Source of the DNA: Pantoea phytobeneficialis
GTDB lineage: Bacteria > Pseudomonadota > Gammaproteobacteria > Enterobacterales > Enterobacteriaceae
Direction of reading: 5' to 3'
DNA length: 64,000 nucleotides
Assembly (NCBI RefSeq): GCF_009728735.1
Contig: NZ_CP024638.1
Location: 62,001-126,000, forward strand
Positions within the stretch are counted from its first letter, which is position 1. Each line of letters begins with the position of its first letter. Positions 46,306 to 53,642 of the stretch are shown piece by piece. The notes under the pieces were generated by a model, which was not told where the DNA came from, did no database searches, and worked only from the letters and a program-made list of their open reading frames with translations. A program made the translations under genes and the position numbers.

Positions 46306-46671
46306 TCAGCGCGGGTCGATCAAATCCACGACCATCGACAGTATCTCGTCCATGATGTGTGGGGCCACCTTAGTGCTGTAGGTGGCCTTACGTGCAGCCA
46401 GGTCGAGCGAACGCAACTGATAGCACAGCGCAACGCCCGTCACCTTACCGGATTCGGTGCTGTCTCCGTCTAACCAGACCGTCACGGACTGCGAACGCGC
46501 GGCACCACCACTACTCGTTATCGGTACACAGACCGCCGTACCGAGCGCCGCAACAAGCTCCCTGGGGGAAATCACCAGGTAATAGTGTGGCCCTTTAAAC
46601 TCCTTTCCTTCAACCGGATCGCCGTTAACATGCCAGATTTCACCTTTCTGCGGGATTCTGCGCGAAACCAT
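46306..46671 (-). CDS. MazF/ChpB-like mRNA interferase toxin
   Basis: The 121-residue protein has the PemK/MazF pattern: PQKGEIWHVNGDPVEGKEFKG, HYYLVISPRELVAALGTAVCVPIT, and VTGVALCYQLRSLDLAARK with the conserved region before the C-terminal helix (MDEILSMVVDLID). It cleaves RNA when free of antitoxin. The start overlaps the antitoxin stop by one base (TGATG). Confidence 0.88.
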   Translation of the reverse strand: MVSRRIPQKGEIWHVNGDPVEGKEFKGPHYYLVISPRELVAALGTAVCVPITSSGGAARSQSVTVWLDGDSTESGKVTGVALCYQLRSLDLAARKATYSTKVAPHIMDEILSMVVDLIDPR

Positions 46672-46943
46672 CAGATAAACTCCCTTCCCTGTGGTCTCTC
46701 ATTCGCGCCGTCGCTGATTTCGTCGTTTAACTGGCGGATTTCATCCTGGTCAATGCCTGCCAGTAGCTGCGCCACTGTCTTACGCCCACGGGCAACGCGA
46801 CCTGACGGGCGAATACTTACAGCATCCCCTTCAGCGGTAACGTCCAGCAGTGTGCCAACGCTCCAGCCTGCTCTGGCTGCAATGTCGCTTGGGATGGTCA
46901 GCACAACCGCCCCGCCCTGTTGCCTCAGTTTTGTTACTGCCAT
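46671..46943 (-). CDS. MazE/ChpS-like antitoxin
   Basis: The 90-residue protein has an AbrB-type N-terminal DNA-binding domain (TKLRQQGGAVVLTIPSDIAARAGWSVGTLLDV) and an acidic C-terminal tail that would bind the toxin (LLAGIDQDEIRQLNDEISDG). It precedes the toxin on the same strand. Two operator-like repeats sit just upstream. Confidence 0.88.
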   Translation of the reverse strand: MAVTKLRQQGGAVVLTIPSDIAARAGWSVGTLLDVTAEGDAVSIRPSGRVARGRKTVAQLLAGIDQDEIRQLNDEISDGANERPQGREFI

Positions 46944-46957
46944 ATGCCCTCCGGCGT

Positions 46958-47008
46958 GTGTAACTTTGTCACACTTATAATAGCATTAAGTGAAACAAAG
47001 TCACACTT
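46958..47008. promoter_or_regulatory. Paired operator-like palindromes before the MazEF-type operon
   Basis: GTGTAACTTTGTCACAC at 46958-46974 and AAGTGAAACAAAGTCACACTT-like symmetry at 46988-47008 flank a TATTAT (reading leftward) -10 candidate. AbrB-type antitoxin complexes bind such repeats to autoregulate. Confidence 0.6.
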
Positions 47009-47018
47009 TATCGATCCT

Positions 47019-47250
47019 TTAATCTCCTTTTTTTCGTTCCGACATATCGTGTAGGCATACTCTGCGTTGTTGTTTATCACCGGCCGGGCAAAGGATGTTC
47101 CGGGCCGTCAGTTTGTTCGGCATCAGCCAGCGGTTCATCGCTTTCTGCGCGCTGTCCATGTACAGCGCGCAGGTGTATTTCCCCCGCCACTTCACAGGCG
47201 ACATCTCCGGCGTACAGCTGAAGGGTTGCCGGCTTGCCGGTTAGCGACAT
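47019..47250 (-). pseudogene. Frameshifted copy of the small gene found at 48174
   Basis: From ATG at 47250 the frame gives TLQLYAGDVACEVAGEIHLR, almost identical to the gene at 48174. It then diverges; the matching continuation (DSAQKAMNRWLMPNKLT) lies in another frame ending at 47019, so one base was gained or lost near 47160. If translated as it stands it makes 57 residues ending at 47077. Confidence 0.6.
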
Positions 47251-47404
47251 AGGGCTCGACGACCCGGCTTGCCGAGGCGCCGAAGGGGGCCCATGCTGTT
47301 GCTGTTGCTGTTGAAATGTATTTTTTTACGGTGGGAGCCTCACGAAGGTGGAAGATGATTCAGACACACGCATGATGGACATACACGGCCTGCCGGGAAA
47401 GGAC

Positions 47405-47450
47405 GGTGCACCAGCACCGACTTTTCCCTGCCCTCAGGGCGGCGGTGTTG
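47405..47450 (+). repeat. Duplicated spacer module, copy B
   Basis: This is the partner of the segment at 46219-46263, with about 80 percent identity by eye. It is preceded by three CTGTTG units at 47292-47310. Confidence 0.6.
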
Positions 47451-47528
47451 CATTTTGCGGAACGAGCTGGGGGCACAGGAAAAACCGCGCCATTCAGCGC
47501 GGTGTGCGCAGGTTTGTGCCAGAGTGCG

Positions 47529-47846
47529 TTACTTTACGGCGCGGTGAGGGGCAGAACCGACATTCATACCCGGATGCAGATGAACACCGGAAACATCGGT
47601 GGTTTCACGCGCCTTATGCAGGTCGCAGGCAGCCTGCATGGATAACCACAGGCGCGCCGCAATCCCCAGCTCCGCCTCCAGCCGTACTGCCATTTCCGGG
47701 CTGACAGATGCCTTTCCGCTAGCGACCTTGCTCATCGCCGAAGCTGACACGCCCAGCTCTTTCGCCAGCACACGCAGGCCGATGTTATTATCTTCAATGT
47801 ACTCGGTGATCAGACCGCCCGGATGCGGGGGAATGAACATGGCCAT
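47529..47846 (-). CDS. higA: HigA-type antitoxin
   Basis: The 105-residue XRE-family protein has a HigA N-terminus (FIPPHPGGLITEYIEDNNIGLRVLAKELGVS), helix-turn-helix VSASAMSKVASGKASVSPEMA, and the ARLWLSMQAACDLHKAR block. It binds HigB and its own operator. Its partner toxin, immediately upstream, is disrupted, so this is an intact antitoxin without a working toxin. Confidence 0.88.
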   Translation of the reverse strand: MAMFIPPHPGGLITEYIEDNNIGLRVLAKELGVSASAMSKVASGKASVSPEMAVRLEAELGIAARLWLSMQAACDLHKARETTDVSGVHLHPGMNVGSAPHRAVK

Positions 47847-48126
47847 CAGTGGTAGTCCTCCAGGTTGAGAATATAGGCATCGCCGTCCGTGAATTCGAAG
47901 GTGATACGCTAGTTAGCCCTGACCGTGATGGAAAACAGGTTTTTCCTGTCTCCCTTCAGGGGGTGAAACCAAAGCCCGGATAGTTTCTGAATTCATCCGT
48001 GGAAAGCGCCTCATCGATGGCCAGCAGGCGGAGCCGGACGCGTTCAGCGCCCTTCGCCTGTACGCCGCTGATATCACCTTTTTCAAACAGCTTCTGTAAT
48101 CCTTTGTGCTTCCAGCTTTTAATCAC
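47846..48126 (-). pseudogene. higB: HigB-type toxin with a frameshift and a nonsense codon
   Basis: From GTG at 48126 the frame reads VIKSWKHKGLQKLFEKGDIS and RVRLRLLAIDEAL, as in HigB/RelE toxins, up to NYPGFGF. There one base is missing; the next frame continues HPLKGDRKNLFSITVRAN, then TAG where the family has Trp, then RITFEFTDGDAYILNLEDYH and a stop overlapping the higA start. Two independent lesions make a base-calling artefact unlikely. Confidence 0.85.
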
Positions 48127-48173
48127 TTTTCGGCTCCGCGTTTCCCATTGAGAAACAGTATATCATTTTTTTC

Positions 48174-48380
48174 TCAGTCTCGGTCTGACGGCGTCTGGGT
48201 CGTCAGCTTGTTGGGCACCACCCAGCGATTCATTTCTTTTTGAGCGCTGTCCAAGTGCAGCGATCGCAAATGAATTTCCCCGGCTACCTCACAGGCGGTA
48301 TCTCCGGCATACAGCTGAAGTGTTTCCAGGCCGTCCAGCGACGGAAAGCATCGCGCCCAGGCGGCGATCATATTTTTCAT
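48174..48380 (-). CDS. Unknown 68-residue plasmid protein, intact copy of a duplicated gene
   Basis: The product has LETLQLYAGDTACEVAGEIH in its centre and DSAQKEMNRWVVPNKLT toward its end; GGAAAA precedes the ATG. A second, frameshifted copy is at 47019. Each copy lies upstream of a toxin-antitoxin operon on the same strand, suggesting that the unit was duplicated together. The function is unknown. Confidence 0.6.
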   Translation of the reverse strand: MKNMIAAWARCFPSLDGLETLQLYAGDTACEVAGEIHLRSLHLDSAQKEMNRWVVPNKLTTQTPSDRD

Positions 48381-49020
48381 ATCGTTTTCCGGTACTCTGT
48401 CACACTAGGCGGCAAACCAGCTGCGTAATTGCACCTGACTTGACTACCCATTTGCATTTTACTTGGCGACCGTTTGCAGATTACTTGACCATTGCCAACA
48501 CAAATTGGCGTATAGCTCACGTCTCATGACGAATCCCGATCTGAACGGCTGCAGTGTGCCAGGAGCGGAAGTTGGAGTGCCAGAGACTCTAAAAGTTGGT
48601 GGTTCTTTTTGCAGGGATGCTTACACTTGACTGGTGGAGGAAGTCTCCCATGGATTCGGCTCTGCATGCATATCAGTCCGACATGGCGCAATTCTGTATC
48701 CCGTGACGTATCGAGACAGTTACGAAGCCGTTAAGTCCTGCATCTCGTCATAGATTATGTTGAGCTTCCTTCTACTCATTACAGTTTATATCCCTGTGCG
48801 ATGTCCCAAAGCCGTGCGAATAGTCACCCTTATAGGCGCGACGTTACCAAAACCCTTTCATGACGTTTCCCTAATAATGGAAACATCATAATTTATTGTT
48901 ATATTTAATTAGTGACACTGTCGCAATGTGTTTCTGACTCTTATTTTGTTTTCCCTCTGACACTTCCCTCAGGCCGTTATAACGCCTTTATCCTGGCGTT
49001 TACTGCAAAGATCCCGTTCG
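48381..49020. other. Gene-free stretch before the iteron region
   Basis: No credible gene, hairpin terminator or RNA is seen in these 640 bases. It separates the mobilisation/maintenance segment from the replication segment and may be a fusion scar. Confidence 0.4.
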
Positions 49021-49593
49021 CTCTCTATAGCTTATATAAGCTATAGAGAGCAGGCTTATACGGCAGCACTGCATAAGCTAGAGAGAGAGTTGAGATAAGC
49101 TGTAGTGAGTACAATACTTAGTTATCACGCCACCCCACAAATGTTAGCAATCACTAACATATTATAAATCATGTGGTTATATGTTAGTGGTTACCAGGGC
49201 GGTAGCACAATATAAGCTATAACAAGTAGGCTACTCCTCTCATGCTATATATAAGCTATAGGGAGTAATATATCTGTTCTGTCACGTCCCGATAAGCTGT
49301 AGTGAGTAATTCATGGCCCATGAGGATAGTCAGCATAAGCTGTAGTGAGTAAAAAATGTGATGCCCTACCCTTTTGGCAGGCACCGGACAGGCCTTCTGC
49401 TCACTATAGTTTATTTCATAAGCTATAGTGAGCAGAATACATAAACTATAGGGAGTAACAGCCACCGATCAAACATGAGAAGATGATGATAAAAAAATAA
49501 TAAATCAGGATATTAACCGGATAAGATAAACTGTAGGGAGTGTAGTGGGAGGTAACATAAGCTGCAGTGAGTAACCTACTCACTGCAGCTTAT
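49021..49593. repeat. Downstream iteron array of the IncFIB-like replicon
   Basis: About ten copies of ATAAGCTRTAGNGAGTA are present, for example at 49095, 49251, 49292, 49335, 49418, 49441 and 49557, with some inverted. A perfect 30-base palindrome made of two head-to-head iterons occupies 49021-49050. Between them is also an ATGTTAG/CTAACAT inverted repeat near 49140. The Rep protein is expected to bind these to set copy number. Confidence 0.85.
49557..49593. terminator. Head-to-head iteron pair forming a hairpin at the repA 3' end
   Basis: ATAAGCTGCAGTGAGTA and its exact reverse complement are separated by only three or four bases, right after the repA stop codon. It can act as a transcript hairpin and as a double Rep site. 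Confidence 0.6.
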
Positions 49594-49597
49594 CGGC

Positions 49598-50626
49598 TTA
49601 TTTGCCTTTGAAGAGTTTTTCGAGATCGGCCATAGAAATGCCTAACTTACTCAGAAGGTTGAGCTTTTCCTGAAGCTCCACATCAACAGGTTCAGCAGGT
49701 GTGACAGGCACTGGTGGTTGTGCGTTTTCAGCACTCTCGTTCCTGGGCGCTTTCAGCTTTGGCCGACGATAATGCACATTAAAATAGACGCTACGCCCCC
49801 GTTGCACCTCGGAGTAATCGAGATATCCAATCTCCTTAAGTTGCTCCATAGCACGCCGTACCGTCTGGTTTTGCGAAAACACCGGTGACTTCAGGTTCAG
49901 CCTGTCACGCAAGCGAGCCAGTGAGATCGGTGCCGGATTCTTTGGCAGGCTTTCGATATAGGTGTACAGCGCCTGAGCAGACTCACGTCGCTTTAGCGCA
50001 TTAATCGCTTTAAGCTGCAAAAGCACCTTACGATCAAACTCATACAGCTCAAACAGTTTGGGATCCGCTTGTAAAATCACGATATCTTTTTTGGTATCGT
50101 AATAGGCTGACTGAACCAAATGCGTGATGTATTCCTTACCATCTTCCCCCATATTGCTGGTAAAGGAGATCGTTGTCGCTGCGATACGCTTCAGAGACGG
50201 ACTGATGCGCTCTCTGAGTTTTTTGGAAGAACGGCTGGAGGGGATTCCGCAGAGTTTGGCAAATTCAACGAAGGGAAGCTGTACCTTGTCACCGATGACT
50301 TTATGTTTGGCAAAAGAGTGAATGATCCCGACCCAGGTCTTGAAATCATTGTCCATATCCAGGCGCGGACCGACTATCTCGACTTTGTCAAATCCCTCTG
50401 CTTTAGCCAGCGAAAGTCGGGTCAATTCTTCCGTTGCATCAGTGGTAGAAAAGGTTTTATTTTTACTGTTTTTCAATGACTTAAGCGTAGGGACAAATAC
50501 ACCGAGCCTCATCAATGCAACGGGTTGAACGGTATTATTTGCATTCGGCGTTAGCGTGATCACCTCACCTGTAATTTTGTCCGTTTCTTCAAACAATTTT
50601 TTGAGGTCAAGATTTTCGCTGTCCAC
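49598..50626 (-). CDS. repA: IncFIB-type replication initiator RepA/RepB
   Basis: The 342-residue Rep_3 superfamily protein is close to RepFIB initiators: [44 protein letters not shown]-like, [47 protein letters not shown], and the closing [15 protein letters not shown]. Two winged-helix domains bind iterons. The start is uncertain: GTG at 50626 with GAGAAAG before it is chosen, but RepFIB proteins are known for unusual starts and a frame continues upstream to 50758. Confidence 0.9.
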   Translation of the reverse strand: MDSENLDLKKLFEETDKITGEVITLTPNANNTVQPVALMRLGVFVPTLKSLKNSKNKTFSTTDATEELTRLSLAKAEGFDKVEIVGPRLDMDNDFKTWVGIIHSFAKHKVIGDKVQLPFVEFAKLCGIPSSRSSKKLRERISPSLKRIAATTISFTSNMGEDGKEYITHLVQSAYYDTKKDIVILQADPKLFELYEFDRKVLLQLKAINALKRRESAQALYTYIESLPKNPAPISLARLRDRLNLKSPVFSQNQTVRRAMEQLKEIGYLDYSEVQRGRSVYFNVHYRRPKLKAPRNESAENAQPPVPVTPAEPVDVELQEKLNLLSKLGISMADLEKLFKGK

Positions 50627-50780
50627 AGGCTTTCTCACGGTTTTCGATGATGATCGACAAAAGGATCGAGGCATCTGGATTTGTGAATGACAGAACAACA
50701 ACTCACGCAGGGCGAGCCTAATTGCATGAAGACAGGAAGAAAAAACTATCCACAGCAATATCTGTGTTCAAGGCGTTTGA

Positions 50781-50882
50781 CTCACTATAGCTTATGTCGC
50801 TTTCTAACTACAGCTTAGATTTAACAATCTATAGCTTATTATAAGCTGCCTATAGTTTATAATTTACTTTCTATAGCTTATG
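50781..50882. repeat. Upstream iteron array of the IncFIB-like replicon
   Basis: Four to five copies in the opposite orientation (CTCACTATAGCTTAT at 50781, CTACAGCTTAG near 50806, CTATAGCTTAT near 50830 and 50872) lie in the repA promoter region, where Rep binding would autoregulate. Confidence 0.8.
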
Positions 50883-50921
50883 CAATACCCCTTTCAGGCC
50901 AGAACTGGTGCGGGCTGGCGC

Positions 50922-50994
50922 GATCGGGGATCTCTTTGGGATCTATATGGGATCTAAAATGGATCTAAATTATTGGGATCTGGACTGTGGATAA
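50922..50994. other. Candidate replication origin: GATC ladder and DnaA box
   Basis: Six GATC sites lie at 50922, 50929, 50940, 50951, 50962 and 50977; three successive gaps are exactly 11 bases, one helical turn. A perfect DnaA box TGTGGATAA is at 50986-50994. This resembles the Dam-methylated heptamer array of the P1 origin. Confidence 0.65.
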
Positions 50995-51482
50995 GTGGAT
51001 ATCTTGCTGACCGTTCTCAGTAATTCTGAGGCTTATGTGAAAAATGCGAAGTCAAAATCGTTCTGCAATAAGACAAGTTTTCCGGCTTATACAAACCCTG
51101 GGTAAATCCTCCCCCCTGATAAGCAGCTTTGTTGACTGTTAGGGATTAACATTCAGCTTGTCAGAAGCAAGCTGAGCACAACATGGTGCCTATAAGCGTG
51201 TGTACGTCATCCTGTGTGCCTTAAAGACCAATTGCGGGAAAATCCTCTTTCTTCTTTCTGGTGAAGCCGTGTGGGGTTCTGCAGGGTGGTTTCCTTACAC
51301 CTAGAATATAAATTTATCGGCCTGATGATCATGACGGATTTCTTGCGAAGTGAAATGGATCGACAGCACTGAACAACTGATCCTGAACTGACAAAATCAC
51401 TTAAAGGAGAAGAACGAGTTACAACGTCACAAGTTAGTTATTATGTTGTTAAGATGATAACTAACTTTCTTGATAATATTGC
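50995..51482. other. Non-coding stretch between origin and partition genes
   Basis: No gene is supported over about 490 bases. It is moderately AT-rich and could hold origin unwinding sequence near the DnaA box. Confidence 0.4.
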
Positions 51483-51800
51483 TTACTGAAGTTTCGCTCT
51501 GCTGATCAACACAGAGATCTCTTCATCAGAGAAACGCTCCAGACCTAGAATCGCAGCACGTACAATATCCGAACGATTAACCCTCGTGCCTCCGGCAAGA
51601 ATTTCATTACGTATACGGTTATCAATCTCGCTAAGATTTTCGTCAGTGAAAGAGATGCTGACAGGTTTTGCTTTAGCTTTCTTCACAGGCTCTGCTTCAA
51701 CTGCATTTACGTCTGGAGCGGTATTGGGTGACAACGCTGCTGTGCCACCATTGATAAAGTCGTTTTCTCTGTCTTTCATCACACTGGATCTGTTTCTCAT
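51483..51800 (-). CDS. ParG-like ribbon-helix-helix partition protein
   Basis: The 105-residue protein has a flexible charged N-terminus (MRNRSSVMKDRENDFINGG to VKKAKAKPVSISF) and a C-terminal ribbon-helix-helix (TRVNRSDIVRAAILGLERFSDEEISVL). It is expected to bind the centromere and stimulate the ParA ATPase. The start overlaps the stop of the ATPase gene by four bases. Confidence 0.8.
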   Translation of the reverse strand: MRNRSSVMKDRENDFINGGTAALSPNTAPDVNAVEAEPVKKAKAKPVSISFTDENLSEIDNRIRNEILAGGTRVNRSDIVRAAILGLERFSDEEISVLISRAKLQ

Positions 51801-52423
51801 AGAATGACCTCCTGGATCAGTCTTTCGACTTCATCTTTCGCTTTTCTGTTTTCTGTTTCATAGATGGTCATGGATTCAGCCCAAGCATCTCGGTGCGCTT
51901 TACGATCACAAATGCGGGTATCGGCCAGTTTCATTTGAGGGAAATCTTCCAGTACTTGAGCAGCCTCGTTGCCTTCATTTACGAACATGTTGGTAGGTGT
52001 CATGTTAAGCACCAGATATCCTTTAACATCCTCATTGAAATCTTTTGCGGCTGTAAACACCGAGCAGGTATGTGGCACGACATCGAGGTCCATCTGAGAA
52101 GGACGCAGCGGTGAGATAAAGACATCAGCGGCCATCAGGCCACTGCGCATCTCTGCACTGTCTCGTCCGGCGCAGTCAGCAATGATGAAGTCATAGGATT
52201 TTGCGTGCTCTTTCAGCATCGCTTTAATATTGCCAGAAGCACCAGTGACGGGAATATGTGGCAGCGATTCCGGGCGATTGTTGTACCAGGTCAACACAGA
52301 TTTTTGGTCATCGGCATCAACTATCAATACCCTGTAGCCACGGGAAAGTAAGCCAGCCGCAATCGAAACAGCCAGCGTACTTTTGCCAACCCCACCCTTC
52401 TGGCTTCCTAAAACGATAATCAT
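51797..52423 (-). CDS. ParF-type (type Ib) partition ATPase
   Basis: The 208-residue ParA-superfamily ATPase has the deviant Walker A motif QKGGVGKST at 8-16, the A' motif VLIVDADDQKS, and Walker B DFIIADCAGRD, and lacks the N-terminal DNA-binding domain of type Ia proteins. It moves plasmid copies apart over the nucleoid. The ATG at 52423 is chosen because GGAGC precedes it and the protein starts directly with the P-loop strand. Confidence 0.9.
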   Translation of the reverse strand: MIIVLGSQKGGVGKSTLAVSIAAGLLSRGYRVLIVDADDQKSVLTWYNNRPESLPHIPVTGASGNIKAMLKEHAKSYDFIIADCAGRDSAEMRSGLMAADVFISPLRPSQMDLDVVPHTCSVFTAAKDFNEDVKGYLVLNMTPTNMFVNEGNEAAQVLEDFPQMKLADTRICDRKAHRDAWAESMTIYETENRKAKDEVERLIQEVIL

Positions 52424-53642
52424 TGATGAGCTCCATTGAAGACGACAAAAACAGGAATAACTATGCCTGTTCATCTTAACAAGATAATTAAATAACAACA
52501 AGGCAAGAGATTATCTTGTTATAATAGTAAGGTTGTTCAATATAACCACATGAAAATATAGGATTGTTAAGATAATATCATGTTATGATAATGCAGCATT
52601 AGGCTTACATTGTTATTATGATAATATCTTATTAAGGTTTTTTCGGTCATATTTTTGAGAGACATGCGATTACAATGTTCGTGGTAAGATGAATGTGTAT
52701 CAGATGTATCGAATAACCAGGGCGTTTCCTGATGTCGAAAACCCTCTTTTTACTTATCACTTTCAACCTTGAATGACCTGATTTTAAGCGCGCGATATCT
52801 CTTGTTATGCTTTAGGTTAAGGTGAAGCTTTGGTGTTGCTCCCTCATTTTATTCTGCGTTATTGTGCACCATCGCTATTCCTACCCCGTATTATCTCTTC
52901 CATTACGTGTCGTATGCTGGCTTGATTGTGATATCCGGTATGCCATTAAAAAATTATCATATTATCTTAATAAGATAATAGCTTGGTGTTGCCACCAATA
53001 AGAATAGCACCCACTTAACTAACGAGTTGTTATCTTAACTTCATAACAAGACAACCTTTTACGTATCACCTTCAAATCCTCTGCAGCATGAAAGCTGTAG
53101 AGTGACTGTTGAAATAAGCATTCGGAGCAAAGTAGCAGAAACGACAATTTCAGAGATTAGTTAACGTACTGAACCAATATGGTGCCATAGCATAAAATGC
53201 CCTGAGAAGCTGAACAGCATACGTGACGATTGAGTTGTTATTTTATTTTTATAATATCTTATTAAAATATTAATTGCTATGCAATATAATAAGAAGTTAA
53301 TATGTTAAAATATTATCTTAATAAGATCGTATCTTATGTTCGTCAGAACACGTTGTTTACACGAAAAAACTGAGCGCGACTTTGTTACGGGTCAAATCCC
53401 AATGTTTCCTAATATAGCGCACCGGGTATGATGTTATGCAGAGAGATAAATCGTCCCTCAGACTTTTTGTAATTAGTCCAATCTGTTCTAGGCATCACTT
53501 GTGACACGGTTGCCATCACACCGTTGAGCATAACCTTATGAAATAAAATCGATTAGCGCATGCACTCCCGAAAGGAGAGGGTTTGTGATACGGTATTTTC
53601 ATCTTATTCCTTCTCACATCGCACACACTGATTTATCACAAC
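52424..53642. repeat. AT-rich palindrome field, candidate centromere
   Basis: Across 1.2 kb without genes, variants of the palindrome ATTATCTTAATAAGATAAT recur: perfect at 52961-52979, nearly so at 53312-53330, and degenerate around 52509, 52568, 52615, 53030 and 53251. The copies nearest the ATPase gene probably serve as parFG operators; the others could be the partition site. No gene is seen. Confidence 0.65.

Noticed and set aside
49021-49593. Regularly recurring short repeats, CRISPR-like at first sight
   Set aside because: Spacing is irregular, copies occur in both orientations, there are no cas genes, and the repeats flank a Rep gene: they are iterons.
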